64,000 nucleotides of DNA, from NCBI RefSeq assembly GCF_020921035.1, contig NC_063152.1, positions 31,743,903 through 31,807,902 of the forward strand, written 5' to 3'. Below, piece by piece: positions 48,521 through 61,135 of the stretch. The stretch comes from Rhodamnia argentea (taxonomy: Eukaryota; Streptophyta; Magnoliopsida; Myrtales; Myrtaceae). The position numbers and the translations under genes were made by a program. The notes beneath the pieces were generated by a model, which saw only the letters and a program-made list of their open reading frames with translations, was not told the origin of the DNA and ran no database searches. The number at the start of each line of letters is the position of its first letter. Within the stretch, counting starts at the first letter, position 1.

Positions 48521-51500
48521 TCGGTCGGTGGCTACAAATGTGTATGTATAATCATGAACCAAACTGGACATTTTCTTAGACCGATACTCGGCCCGGCATC
48601 ATGTGATTCACGTACATGGTTGAGAACGAAATGGTCAATAAGGAGAGGAGCCAACCCATTGGAAAACAGTGGGCTTCTGGATCGGACCGACTCTTGTCCT
48701 GTTGGACAAGCCCGGCTATTGGGCCCCCCAAAATGATGCTACAGAATTTGATCAATGCACTTGCGGGATATATTTCCTCTTTCGTTTTTCTATTAATACG
48801 GCAAGAACTACTAAAACGGTGCACCCGTGCAGCTTTTATCTCAGTATAATTTTCGTGGACACAGAAAATCCTGAATTGATACCACGTTTACTTCAAATTG
48901 ATTTTCGTGTCACGAAAAACCTCAAGCGGCACACCCCGCGACAAAACCGCCAAAATCTCGGGGCAAAACTGAAGCAAATGTGGCACGGACGTGCTGGTTT
49001 ATGATTTTGTAAGTCGACACGGAAATTATTTTGGGCGAGAGTGGCACAAGTGTACCTGTTTGTGAATTCTCCGACCTGAAAATTAGTTTGATGTAATTGT
49101 GGAATTATTTTTTGTGACATGAAAATTAATTTTGGGTAAGCGTGGCACAAGTATACTAGTTTAAGATTTCTTGTGATATTAACCATTTCTTATGGCCCAA
49201 GTATGGTACATTTCTTCCTTGATACATTCATTTCTTATAGTAGTATAAGCTTCTTGGAATAATCGCCTTCATATATAACTTAATATGGTATGATGTATGA
49301 AATGTCCAGTTTTCAATTTTCATATTCTCCTATCATACTATCATCTTATATATAGCATGTAGAGAAATGTCATGTTAATCTTCTTCTTCTTTTTCAAACA
49401 AAAAAGCCTATAGCTGCTTTTGGGGCACACACAAATTTAAGTGAAAGTCTTCTAAACAATTGATGATAAAGAGTTTAACCATAAATTCATAGGCGAATAT
49501 AGTATACCTAGCTTTTAATCTATTCGAGTCTCTCTTAATCTCTTCATCGCCGTATCTCCGTTTTATACCTATATACGGCATTACATGCTTGAAAATCTTA
49601 CGATGTTTCTAGATGATTGAAAATTTTACAAATTTTTTTCTCAGCTACATAATAATGTAATCTGTCCACGGAGAGCGGTCGTGATTCTTATCTCTTACAC
49701 TTAAGGACGAACCGATTGTCGATTGACGGCCCCCATATAGAAATTACACTTAAGGACAAGCCGATTGTCGATTGGCATTCCCCAGATTATCGCAACGACA
49801 TTTCATTAGAAAAGAAATCAATCGATGATTTAGATTTTTTTTTTTTGGCCGAAGGATGACTCGTTCCACGGTCCCTCTACGTTGCACGGGTAATGGTTCT
49901 CTTCTTTCTTAAATTGATTATGCTGCATTTTTGTTTGTTCGGGGCTAAAAAATTGGTTCCAAACTAATTATAACCAATCATCAGCCCTCATCAGCCAGAT
50001 AAGAAGCACATCGTATATGACGTCATCTCCCTAAGAACCGGCGCATGACAATGGTTTAGCTCTTGATATACGGTTCGCAAACGACGGTTTATGATGTGGG
50101 CAAGCACACAAGAATCCACGAATTTTACCAATGAAGCGGCTAGCCCGATTGTCGCTTATTTTTTATTACACGATCTCCCAATCAATAAATACTTTATGCA
50201 AAACACGCGGTGATGATGTGTGGATTTACAGTATCATCGGGAAAATATTTCCCTTTTAACAATAGCCACCCCACGTCGACTTTAAGATTCTTTAGTTCAT
50301 CAGGGGCGCCGATTCGATTGTCCTGTTCGAGAAGGTCGTCTTGTTCACGTTCGTCTTCTTAATAATTTTTTTTTTTGGGGATGTATCTAAGGACAGATGT
50401 TGATTTGAACAAGTTGTTTGACCGACAATCCACTAGAAAAACCGAGGGCGGTGGTTTTATATGGTACTAACGTTGTCAATTGCTAGACTGTCGATGCAAA
50501 CTCAACAACTTTAGATGCCAAAATTTTTAAGTATGTAGAATATAGTAAAGTAGTAGTCTGATCATAGATGGGACTTGGTCATCGTGCACGACTAATTTGG
50601 TAGGTCTTATCAATGTCATTGGTGAAATATTAACTATCTTCGCTTATGTTTCCGATTGAGAGAACTCTGATAATTCACTCCATACGTTTCCTCCACCAAG
50701 TCAGTTTCAACTTGAGTTGTGAGTTTAGTCTCTTATCAATCGTTAAATTTTGAATTTATGATATTACATATGATTCTCAAGCATCGTGCAGAGTTTGCTC
50801 TAGTCTCAGAGCCTGATAAGTGTTGAGCACTTGTCGACCCCGCATGGATTCTATATTTGTACCAAACCCGATTTTTTTATTAGGTTCACTATCGATGGAA
50901 GACATAAGTTACACCTCCACCGTTAAATAGTCGACCTATGGATGAAATCGATTATATAGTTAAGGTTTGGAAATTTCTCTACACACGAAATAATAATCCT
51001 AAAAAATAAACCATATTTTCTTGGGTCGGCTAGGGTTTCGTTCTGTTCTCTCTCGGTCGGCAAATCCCCTCATCTCCCAAAAACCTTCCCTCTTTTCAAG
51101 CTCTCTAATTTTTTTAGTATGTGATTTTCTTTTTCTTTGCTTATTCGTTATTTTTTTCCTTTTCTCTAGGAGTTGGCATGTGTGAATAAATATTTGTCAC
51201 TAATCTTGAGTGAATGTGAAAATTTATTCGGCCATTTGTCTAGTCGAGAGCCATTAAGGAGGATTTGTGTGACGTGGCTCCACAACCTCTTTGAGATTAT
51301 GCCGCTCTCCTCTCCGGATCAAGATTTAGGCCAAGATCCGGGGGTTTTACTCACTAAACTAGATCTAGATATAGATTTGGGGGGTTCCTTATAAGTACTT
51401 AATCTGTGTTTTTTCAACATATTTATATTGATATCTTTACATGCAATGGTGAAAGGGACGTTCAACCTAAACGGGCACCGCAAGCCGTCGCAAATGGAGT

Positions 51501-53648
51501 GGGAGATCTCCGCATGTACCCATCACCGAACCTAATGTCCGGTTGTCGATCATTTGCGATGGCGGATATGTTCCGAGGGACGAAAGTGTGCTTATAGCTG
51601 CAGATCGTGCTTTGATATTTGTTTTTTGATAGCTATTTGGAATTTGCTAGGCTTGAAAGCTTTCTATGTATGAAATCTTTCTTTCGACTAAAAAAGCACT
51701 TAGATTCCACCAAACGTTCCGGAAATAATTGCGTTAAGAATATGTACCGAATCCTCGTCCCCATCAGGACGTGAATGTATAAGGAAGGGAAGGACGTGCT
51801 TGTTCCAACGACTGCGGGCAAAATAGAAAAAAAAAAAGATGACGTTGATGGGTAGTGGAATTGTCATATTCATGAAGTCAGCGGCAAATATGGCAAATAT
51901 TTTTCCCTTGTTAATAATGTGTTCGAAAACTTGGAGTTTAGTCCCACGAGCAAGTTCATCTAATCACGTTCGTGCACGCTGCTAACTTCTCTGTAAATCA
52001 CTTGATCGAGAGGAGTTAATCTAATCACTTGGGGGGAAAACGATAATCTAAGTTTAATGCTAATTAATTGGGCGGTCAATTACTTCCACGTTGACAACCA
52101 TGCGTTTGGAGAATAAAAACCTTAAATTATGTACTCGAATCTTTAGATGTATCATATGAATCTATGGATCTAAACATACGCGATAAAACCTCAAGTTGCA
52201 TACTCATACCAATTAGGGTGCATTGACTATTCCCTATTTACGTCACATTCTTGACACGGGACGTCTTTCCGCCTAGTGCTTTCACGCGGTCGCCTTGAGA
52301 ATACCGCTCGGTTCTTTGATACTTTAAAGTTCATTGGAAGAGCGATGTACCTGGAAAAATAACATACATTCTATATTTATGTAGGCTAGGCTTTACTAGT
52401 TAGCATAGATGAGATTAAATATCTCCCTCGATCGTGTGTATGAAATGGCCATAAGAGCCCGCGCTCTCCTTAATAATCCAACATTAGTTGTGAAGTACGT
52501 TTTGCGTTAACAAAAAAATTCTTGCACTACTTGCAAGACTTTATGGAAATTTTTGTAATTACACTCGTAACTACCCAATGTATAAATTTGAGATTAGCGA
52601 GCCCATCGCTAGTTCCCCGCTAACTTTGACAATAAATTATCGCTCTCTCCCCTAGAGGGTGACTACTACCCAACGCTCCTCACGAAAATTCATCCGACTT
52701 CCGAGAGATTTGAATCCAATGACCTCGGCTAACCTCGAATTTTGAGTGCTAATTAAGAAGAGGAAGAGAGAGATGTCCTAAGCACACACTCTGTTGTATG
52801 TGTGAGGGAATCTCCGAGATTCACCTCCCAAGATTCCCTCGCGTAGGAAAGACAAATTGGTTGAAACTCTATCCGCTTATAAAATACATTGTGTAGACTT
52901 CCCTTATGACGACGCGGAGTTCTTTAACAATTGCTCCGAGGTCACTTGACATTAGGATCGACAAGTAAACAATCGATACTTTAATCGCGTTTTCGGCGGT
53001 TTAAGCGACTATATGTATGAGGTACATAGAAAGCTTTAGCACGCAATCACGCTATTCCAGATAAGATCGTCGCAAGTAAAGTCCCTTACCCTTACCCTTA
53101 AACTCTCTCTTTCTCTCTACCGCATGAGATAATTAGTCATCATTTAGATTTCAATTAATTTCGGTAGACGGTAATATTCGCATTTCGACCCCCGAAAAAA
53201 AAAAAAATTTATCGATGTTAAGTTTTTCTACTCCACGTTGCCAACTTACTCTACTTGGTCACAAAGAAATTTCTTGTACGCTTTGCCTTTCCTTGGCTTC
53301 TTTTTATTCGATACCGTATTTTTCTCGAATCACGTCTGTGATTGGCGGGTTACAGGCTATACACACAGTTGCACATCACCTTACATTTTTTTTTTTATAA
53401 ATTCCATAACTATGTTCATTAAAAACGTCTACAACCTAACATCTTTGCTGATGTTCTTGTCGTGCTTCGGACCGTTGCTTCTAATATTGCTTGAGACAAT
53501 TGGTTAGTGTTGATTGTCAGATGATTATTACTCCTCCTAATTATCTAAGTTTCCATTTCAAATAAAGTAATTTAAATCGAGAAAAAGTCTAGGAAGAAGT
53601 CGTTGATCATGGTTGTTTTAAGGGAAATATTCGCAAAGCAAGCTAGAT
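48521..53648. other. Gene desert
   Basis: No gene recognised over 5 kb. Loose repeats of about 80 bp ('ggcacaagt.tac..gttt') lie at 48960-49170. A 51-bp direct duplicate (ttacacttaaggac.a.ccga) lies at about 49694 and 49745. Short frames at 51173 and 53215 match nothing I know. A CCCTTA triplet run at 53081-53098 is not a plant telomere repeat. Confidence 0.45.
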
Positions 53649-53657
53649 GTTTTAGAG

Positions 53658-54226
53658 GGGAAAATTATCCAAAAAGTTTTAAATCTATTGTAATTGTGTC
53701 GATTCAGTCTTAAACTTATTTTTATTAATAATTGAGTCCCAAACCTTTTGTAATTGTGTCGATTCAGTCCATTTGGTCTGTCAAAGCCGACGTGGCAAAT
53801 TCGTAATCATATTTTAATATTTTTTGAATTTATTTATTATTTTTTCATAATTTTTTGTGTCTTTTTTTTTTCTCTTTTTGGTTTGGGCCGGCAGGAGGTT
53901 GCCAAACACCGGCGGAGGGTCGCGAGCCCTTGCCAAGCGGCCGACGAGGGGTCGTGGGTCCTCACCAAGGGCTGGTGGCCGGCAACCTCCCGCCGACCCA
54001 AACCAAAAAATAAAATAAAAGAGAGAAAAATTTATGAAAAAATAAAAAAGAAATTGGAAAAAATATTAATATTGTTACAAATTTGCCACGTCAGTGCCGA
54101 TGGCACCATGTTAGCTCCAACAGGTTAAATAGGCTGAATTGGCACAATTGTAAAAGATTTAGAGCTCAATTGACAAAAAAATGGTACGAGTGCAATTGTT
54201 TTAGGACATTTTTGGTAATTCTCTCG
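53658..54226. mobile_element. Mutator-like MITE, copy H
   Basis: A 569-bp element flanked by a perfect 9-bp direct repeat GTTTTAGAG (53649-53657 and 54227-54235). It starts GGGAAAATTATCC and ends GGTAATTCTCTCG. ACGTGGCAAATT at the left is mirrored by AATTTGCCACGT at the right. The GC-rich core at 53885-54000 carries self-complementary 'ggttgccaaacaccggcgg / cggcaacctcccgccg' arms. It is non-coding. Confidence 0.82.
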
Positions 54227-54235
54227 GTTTTAGAG

Positions 54236-54898
54236 TGTCGTGCAAAAGAATGATGTTGGCATAGTGTCATTGAAATCCTTCTCTATGGTCGACTTAGCTT
54301 GTAAGCATGGAATGATTGCCAAAACTTCAAAACAAGAAGTGAATGTCATGGTAAAGAAAGGCACGATTCCATGAAAGAAGTTATCGATTTTAGGTCGGGT
54401 CTCAATTCCAACCCCAACTCTTTTTTTTTTTGTTTTTCGGGGGGGTCCCAATTGAATTTTCCTCCAATAATAACTACTAGATCGCACATTTTCATTACCA
54501 AATAAAATTTTACCCGATGAATTTCGGTGAATCTGCAAAATTAATTGAAGATAAGATTGAGTTCACCTGGCAAATTTGGATGGCAAGATTGAGAATATCG
54601 CGGGCTTGTTTTTCCCATTTCAAAATTCGGCTAAGATGTAAGGTGGCGCACAAACGTTCGATATCATCACGTAGCGTTGAAACCAAGTCGTGGCGGGACC
54701 TGAGAATCTCTCCCTCCTCGCAAATTTCAAAATGATTTGCTTTAGCTTCAATGTCAAACCTCCACTCCAATTTGAATTCTTGTTAGACACTCAAGGCGTA
54801 ATATATCTGCTTTTCAGTTCGAAATCTCAACTAATCTGTATCTCCCTTTGCCAATTTGCAGCGAAGCTCCTGGGAAACGGATTACGTGTCTTGGTTAC
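54236..54898. other. Upstream region of the HMA5-like gene
   Basis: Probable promoter and 5'UTR. No other gene recognised. Confidence 0.5.
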
Positions 54899-57800
54899 AT
54901 GGCGGCGGCGAAGCTGTTCGCGCTGACCTGCATCCGCAAGGAGAGCCATGGCGACCTCTCCCCGAGGCCGCACTACCCTTCCATGCCCAGGATCCCGAGG
55001 GGCGCCTCGGCGGACGGGAAGGACGCGGCTGGGGAAACATCGGAGGCCAGGGCGGTGCTCTCGGTCGTGGGGATGACATGCTCGGCGTGCGCGGGTTCGG
55101 TTGAGAAGGCGGTCAAGAGGCTCCCCGGGATCCGCGAGGCCGTCGTCGACGTGCTGAACGGGAGGGCTCAGGTCCTTTACTATCCGAGCTTCGTAAATGT
55201 AAGTGGTTCGACGTTCCGGTACAGAGGATCTCGGGTACACCGCGCGTGTTTTCCCTTTTTTTTTTTGCTCGTGTCTGTTTTTCAATAGATCATGAGATCT
55301 TCTGGCACTGCGCCATGATTACTATGAATTGAGGATATGTTCCTGAACTTCTGAGGAGAAATTGTCATAAGATGCTGTTACTAGGTTGAATTTAGTCTCG
55401 AAACCTGCAGTTTCTCAAAGGAAAGGTTTGGCGGGTCGATTTTTCTGTTTCGTGGTTTGAATTGAATCATGCTTCGAGTTTGTTGTTGTGTTTTAATTTC
55501 TTACAGGAGGAAACGATACGGGAGACTATCGAGGATGTCGGGTTTCAAGCCGCCTTGATCAAGGACGAGATGAGCGAGAGAACCACTCAACTATGCCGCA
55601 TACGCATCAACGGGATGACCTGCACTTCGTGCTCTTCCACGGTCGAGGCGGCTTTGCAGGCGGTCCAGGGTGTTCTGAAGGCCCAGGTGGCGTTGGCAAC
55701 TGAGGAAGCGCAGGTCCAGTTTGATCCTCGCGCGACTAACTTGGGTCTCCTGTTGAAGACTATCGAGGATACCGGGTTCGAAGCCATACTCGTCAGTACC
55801 GGGGAAGACGTAAGCAACATACACCTCAAAGTCGAGGGTGTGAGGACCGACAATTCCATGAGAATCCTGGAAAATTCTCTCCAAGCGCTTCCAGGAGTTG
55901 AAGAAATCGATACCGATCCCGAGCTACGCAAATTTACCCTCTCTTACAAGCCCGACTTGACGGGGCCAAGGAGCTTCATCGAAGTAATCGAGTCAACTGG
56001 GTCGGGTCGCTTCAAAGCAGCGATATTTCCCCAAGGTGAAGGAGGGAGAGAATCTTATAGACAGGAGGAGATCAAGCAGTATTACAGATCTTTCCAATGG
56101 AGCTTGGTTTTCACTGTCCCTGTCTTCTTGCTGTCCATGGTTTTCATGTACATCCCCGGGATTAAACACGGGTTGGACACCAAAATTGTGAACATGATGA
56201 GCATCGGCGAGCTTCTCAGGTGGATTTTCTCGACCCCGGTACAGTTCGTCATAGGGTGGCGATTCTACACCGGGTCATACAAAGCTCTGCGCCACGGTTC
56301 GGCCAATATGGATGTTCTGATCGCCTTGGGGACCAACGCCGCCTACTTCTACTCTGTTTACTCGGTGCTGAGAGCCGCGACTTCTCCGAGTTTCAGAGGC
56401 ACGGACTTCTTTGAGACTAGTTCGATGCTCATTTCATTCATCTTGCTTGGGAAGTATCTTGAGGTTCTGGCGAAGGGAAAGACGTCCGAGGCCATTGCGA
56501 AGCTCATGGATTTGGCACCCGAGACGGCAATCTTGTTGACCCTCGATAATGAGGGAAATGTGGTGAGCGAACAAGAGATAGACAGCCGGTTGATACAGAA
56601 GAATGACGTGATCAAGATCATTCCGGGCTCGAAAGTAGCTTCTGATGGTTTCGTGATTTGGGGACAGAGTCATGTAAACGAGAGCATGATTACAGGAGAA
56701 GCGCGGCCTGTGGCGAAGAGGAAAGGGGATGCTGTAATTGGAGGCACCATGAACGAAAACGGCGTCCTGCATATTAAAGCGACTCGGGTAGGCTCGGAGA
56801 GTGCTCTTGCACAGATTGTTCGACTCGTGGAATCTGCTCAGATGGCCAAAGCGCCGGTACAGAAATTTGCCGACCGCATATCCAAGGTCTTTGTGCCCCT
56901 GGTATGTCAATTACCTAGACTGGTTCACTTATTGGCAAGTGCCACATAAATTTCACTAATTGCACATGGTTTGGCAGGTGATCATCCTTTCGTTTTCGAC
57001 TTGGCTCGCGTGGTTTTTGGCCGGAAAGTTCCACGGCTACCCAAAATCCTGGATTCCGTCCTCCATGGACAGCTTTCAGCTCGCTCTCCAGTTCGGGATA
57101 TCAGTGATGGTGATCGCCTGCCCCTGCGCACTGGGGCTTGCGACTCCAACAGCAGTGATGGTCGGGACAGGAGTCGGCGCATCTCGAGGAGTCCTCATTA
57201 AAGGAGGCCAAGCACTAGAAAGTGCACACAAGGTTCGCATCCAATACCCTTTCGCGCTTTCAAATTCCGACCATAATCCTAGATAATACTAAACAACCTT
57301 AGGTCCTTTTAATAATTTTTCGTGTACTACCTTAGCATCTTGAGACTATTGATCGTTGCCGGATATGAAATCTTGTCTTCTGTCCTGTCATCTATCTCCT
57401 GATTGTTTAAACGGACGAACTTGGTCAGTAACAACCTTAGTAAGAAGTTGCAAATGTTGTGTCATCCATTACCTTTCTCCGGAACTTATTTGAATTGGTT
57501 GATCGTGTCTTCTGTCTCTCGTGGTAATTTGCATCTCGATCCCTTTTCTTTACTCTTCTGCTTCCTCGAAACGGCAGGTTGATTGCATAGTGTTCGACAA
57601 GACAGGTACGCTCACGGTCGGAAAGCCCGTGGTGGTCAACACGAGACTCCTAAAGAACCTGGTGCTGAGAGACTTTTATGAGCTGGTTGCTGCAACTGAG
57701 GTATGAATCCTCCCATTTTTCCGCTTCTCTAATGTTTTCGAAGGCCAAATTCGTGTCAACTGAGCCGTCAAAGACCCCTCGAACTAACAGATGTTGTATT

Positions 57801-58812
57801 AGGCGAATAGCGAACATCCATTAGCCAAGGCTGCCGTCGAGTATGCCAAAATGTTCAGGGACGATGAGGAGAATCCCGCCTGGCCTGAAGCCAGCGACTT
57901 CGTCTCGGTCCCTGGCCACGGAGTGAAGGCCGTGGTTCGTAATAAGGAGATAATTGTGGGAAACAAGAGCCTGATGTTAGAGCACAACATTGCCATTCCA
58001 ACAGAAGCAGAAGAGATCCTGGCCGAGACCGAAGGGATGGCACAGACTGGGATACTGGTATCGATAGACCGGGAACTGATTGGAGTCATCGCGATTTCAG
58101 ACCCGCTGAAACCAGGCGCTCGCGAGGTGATATCTATCCTCAATTCGATGAAAGTGAAGAGCATCATGGTGACCGGCGACAACTGGGGAACTGCGAATTC
58201 CATTGCCAAGGACGTCGGCATCGACACTGTGATAGCAGAGGCCAAGCCTGAGCAGAAGGCAGAGAAAGTGAAGGATTTGCAGGTGATTTGACATGCTATT
58301 TTCGTCCCTAAGAAGCAAGAATTCGATCAAATAACTTGGGACTCTTTTCCAAGCAGGCATTGTTTGCTTTAAACCATGATTTTTAATATCCACAGGCTTC
58401 AGGATACATTGTAGCAATGGTGGGAGACGGCATCAACGACTCGCCGGCGCTCGTGGCCGCGGATGTGGGGATGGCGATCGGCGCAGGCACGGACATAGCC
58501 ATCGAGGCAGCAGACATTGTGCTCATGAAGAGCAACTTGGAGGACGTCATAACCGCGATCGACCTCTCCAGGACGACGTTCTCCAGGATCCGCCTGAACT
58601 ACATTTGGGCACTGGGCTACAATGTCCTCGGAATCCCGATCGCCGCCGGGGCTCTCTTCCCTTCAACGGGGTTCCGCCTGCCTCCTTGGATCGCGGGTGC
58701 CGCAATGGCCGCCTCGTCAGTCAGCGTCGTCTGCTGCTCGCTCCTGCTGAAGAAGTACAGGAGGCCGAAGCAGCTCGACAACCTTCAGATACATGGAATA
58801 ACAGTGAACTGA
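54899..58812 (+). CDS. HMA5: HMA5-like copper-transporting P1B-ATPase (six exons, complete)
   Basis: HMA5 pumps Cu(I) out of cells or into the secretory route and helps root copper detoxification. Exons: 54899-55198, 55507-56901, 56978-57232, 57578-57700, 57803-58282 and 58396-58812. All are in phase with GT-AG borders, giving 989 residues (Arabidopsis HMA5 is about 995). Two N-terminal metal-binding domains carry GMTCSAC (Cys61, Cys64) and GMTCTSC (Cys139, Cys142). A third HMA-like repeat (about residues 204-275) has lost the CxxC. Core motifs are TGEARP (actuator), CPC (613-615, metal site in the membrane), DKTGT (phosphorylated Asp657), SEHPLAKA (His696-Pro697) and VGDGIND (861-866). The ending transmembrane segments [14 protein letters not shown] and [20 protein letters not shown] fit a Cu-ATPase. 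The ATG at 54899 is chosen because it heads the homologous exon; an in-frame ATG 51 bases upstream exists but adds a sequence without resemblance. Confidence 0.96.
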
Positions 58813-60329
58813 TGACGCACCAGGTTGTCTGGTTTTGATGAATGCCTGGGGATGAATCTGTTCAGGAATAAATTTTGCAGCCAGTTTATTTGGGTTGAAT
58901 TAGTCAGCTGGATGTAATTGTACATATGTGGCAGTGTTGTCTGGGATTCCTATGAAGAGTTGGTGTGTCTTTGAGCAGTGAAATGTGTCATCTTCGAGTT
59001 CTCTCAATGTGAATAAACAACTCCTTTGCTGTTGTTGGCCTCTTCTGATTCTGATTCTGATTCTGATTCTGATTCTTACCATAGTTCTAAAATCATTTGC
59101 ACCACCTTGAAAGTGTAGAAAAAACATCAACATTCAAGTGCACAGTGGTTAGTCAAGACCCTGCATTTCGAGGGACATGGTTTGCCCATTTGCGTTGAGG
59201 GCGTGCTCCGATGGATAGCTTAGCGAAACTCGGCATCATGACGGTCAAACCGGCAGCTTGATCGCCTCAGGTTCTGCGTAAACCGTGAGCGGCGTCAGCA
59301 ACAGAAGACGCAGAAGTTCAATCTGGGGCGACGGCTCGGAAGCTCGATCTGGGACCGGGGGTGCTGTACTGGTTGGTAGCAAAGAGACTCGTGAAGTTTG
59401 AGCCTCTTGCCCCGAAATATTCCAGGCCTCCTCTCTTTGAGATTCCAATGCCAACTTTGATTCCATAAACATCGGCCTCGGCGAAATTAATATGTTCCCC
59501 TTCATGAATCATCATGACTATGAACACAAAATAATAATAATGATAATAATATTCAGTAATTTCAAAATCACCACGTCACCAGCCTACATGGTGTGCGCGA
59601 GCCTAATCAGCTCCATTCAAAATGCGACACGTGTCTTCTAACATGACTGATTGGAAAATTAAAAAAAAAAAAAAAGGAAACGGACGGCTTTCTTTTCTCT
59701 CTCCTCCGGTTGGCGGGCAGACAGAAAAAGAAGCAGCAACGAATGCTCACATTGAAATCACCGAATATTTTCTCCTGAAGCACAGCAAGATCAAGTCTTT
59801 TTCCCATGAAAATCAGTTTAAATACTATCTTGTGGCATTGGATTGTCTCACCATAGTACCATTACACGTTGAAGGTGGTCCATGTTCTTGATGCCAAATG
59901 GGTGACGGGTCCTATGACTAGCAATACATTAGTGCAAAAATGAAAAACAATTTGGGAATATCTAAATGATTAAACGTTCGTACGTCGCGTAATCTACAGA
60001 GTTTTTGTATCGAATCGATGTTATTCATTGATGGGAAATAATGATTTTTAGTGGTTAAACAAACTATTTTATTTGGTATATTGCTAGAGATCGAATTCAT
60101 CCGTAAACATCATCTATCTTAAGAGTGAATAATTCATTTCTTCAATTTTTCTTAAAAATTTAAACACAGTTCCATTTTGAACATATTTTATTTACACGGT
60201 AAGTGATTTTGGATGATAAAACCTTTGAATGACAACCAGAGAAAGCACGATTCAAATCACCTAAGCTTTACACGGTGGAATGCAGGCTCGTCACTAGTGG
60301 AACACAAGCAGAGGAAAGACCTGGGTAAC
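58813..60329. other. 3' flank of HMA5 and spacer
   Basis: Five copies of the hexamer TGATTC lie at about 59047-59078. A minus-strand frame at 59245-59527 has no similarity that I can name. The rest is AT-rich. Confidence 0.45.
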
Positions 60330-60890
60330 TTGGAATCCCTACCTATTAAATGGCAACCTCTCCACCCCTTGGAGCTCTCACGCTCAACGTCGACGGCTCA
60401 ATCATCTCGGGACAAGCTACTGATGCCATCGCTGGCCTCTTTCGCGACGATAAGGGCAGATGCATCGATGGTTTTGCGCAATCTGTCAACGCTGCTGACC
60501 CTGAACAAGTTGAAGCCCTAACATGTCAACAAGCTATGAAAATTTGTTGTCGATCGCATTGCCCAGGACGGTGCTGACCTCAATACGTCAACAATACATG
60601 GTTGCCATTGAATCTGACTGCAAGAATGCAATTGAAGGTCTTAACCGCCTGCAATGATGGTCTGCGTCAAACCCCTCGGCTCAACCGCGGGCGACTCTGC
60701 TCCAGTCGTCCTCGTGGAGTTCTTCCCCCATTCTGTTGGAGTGCTGCCGCTTAATGGGTCCAAATGCACCACTTTTTTTCATTTAGTTTCTGTTTTAGGG
60801 AAGCAAACAAGCCTGCTCACTGGCTGTGCCAAGCCCATCGGAGGAAGGCCCTCCCTTCGTTTGGGCTTTCCTCTGTTCTGAAGCCCACCC
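60330..60890 (+). pseudogene. RNase H-like fragment of a retroelement
   Basis: Plant retroelement-derived RNase H domains start 'W-PP-G-LKLNVDGS'. Here WQP..PPLGALTLNVDGSI is followed by AGLFRDDKGRCIDGFAQSV and EQVEALTCQQAMK. After a frame change come MVAIESDCKNAIEGL and, after a longer break, REANKPAHWLCQAH. The order (VDGS, VEA, ESD, REAN..AH) matches the catalytic acidic residues and end of the domain. Frame breaks near 60540 and 60650 make it a pseudogene. It lies within 250 bp of the GPX start codon. Confidence 0.75.
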
Positions 60891-61135
60891 CACTTGTACC
60901 TCTGCAACCAAACTTCAATGCATGCATCTTCACGACCAACAAAAAAAAAACAATAAAGCCCGGATCAGATCAACTAAACTGGCATCTATCCACGTTCCAC
61001 ATAAACAGTACTTCCACGTGGATAACTCAGCGCCCGCCACGTCTGAACGCCATCTTCACGACCCAGGAACAAGAGCTACTCTACAAGACCGTGAGCTCAG
61101 CCCAAAAATCTCACAACAGCGACAGTCGACCGCAA

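Noticed and set aside
53081-53100. CCCTTA repeats
   Set aside because: Only three units and not the plant telomere unit CCCTAAA; not evidence of a telomere.
59245-59527. Minus-strand frames downstream of HMA5
   Set aside because: Two overlapping frames, neither with a domain I know; no splice context to support a gene.
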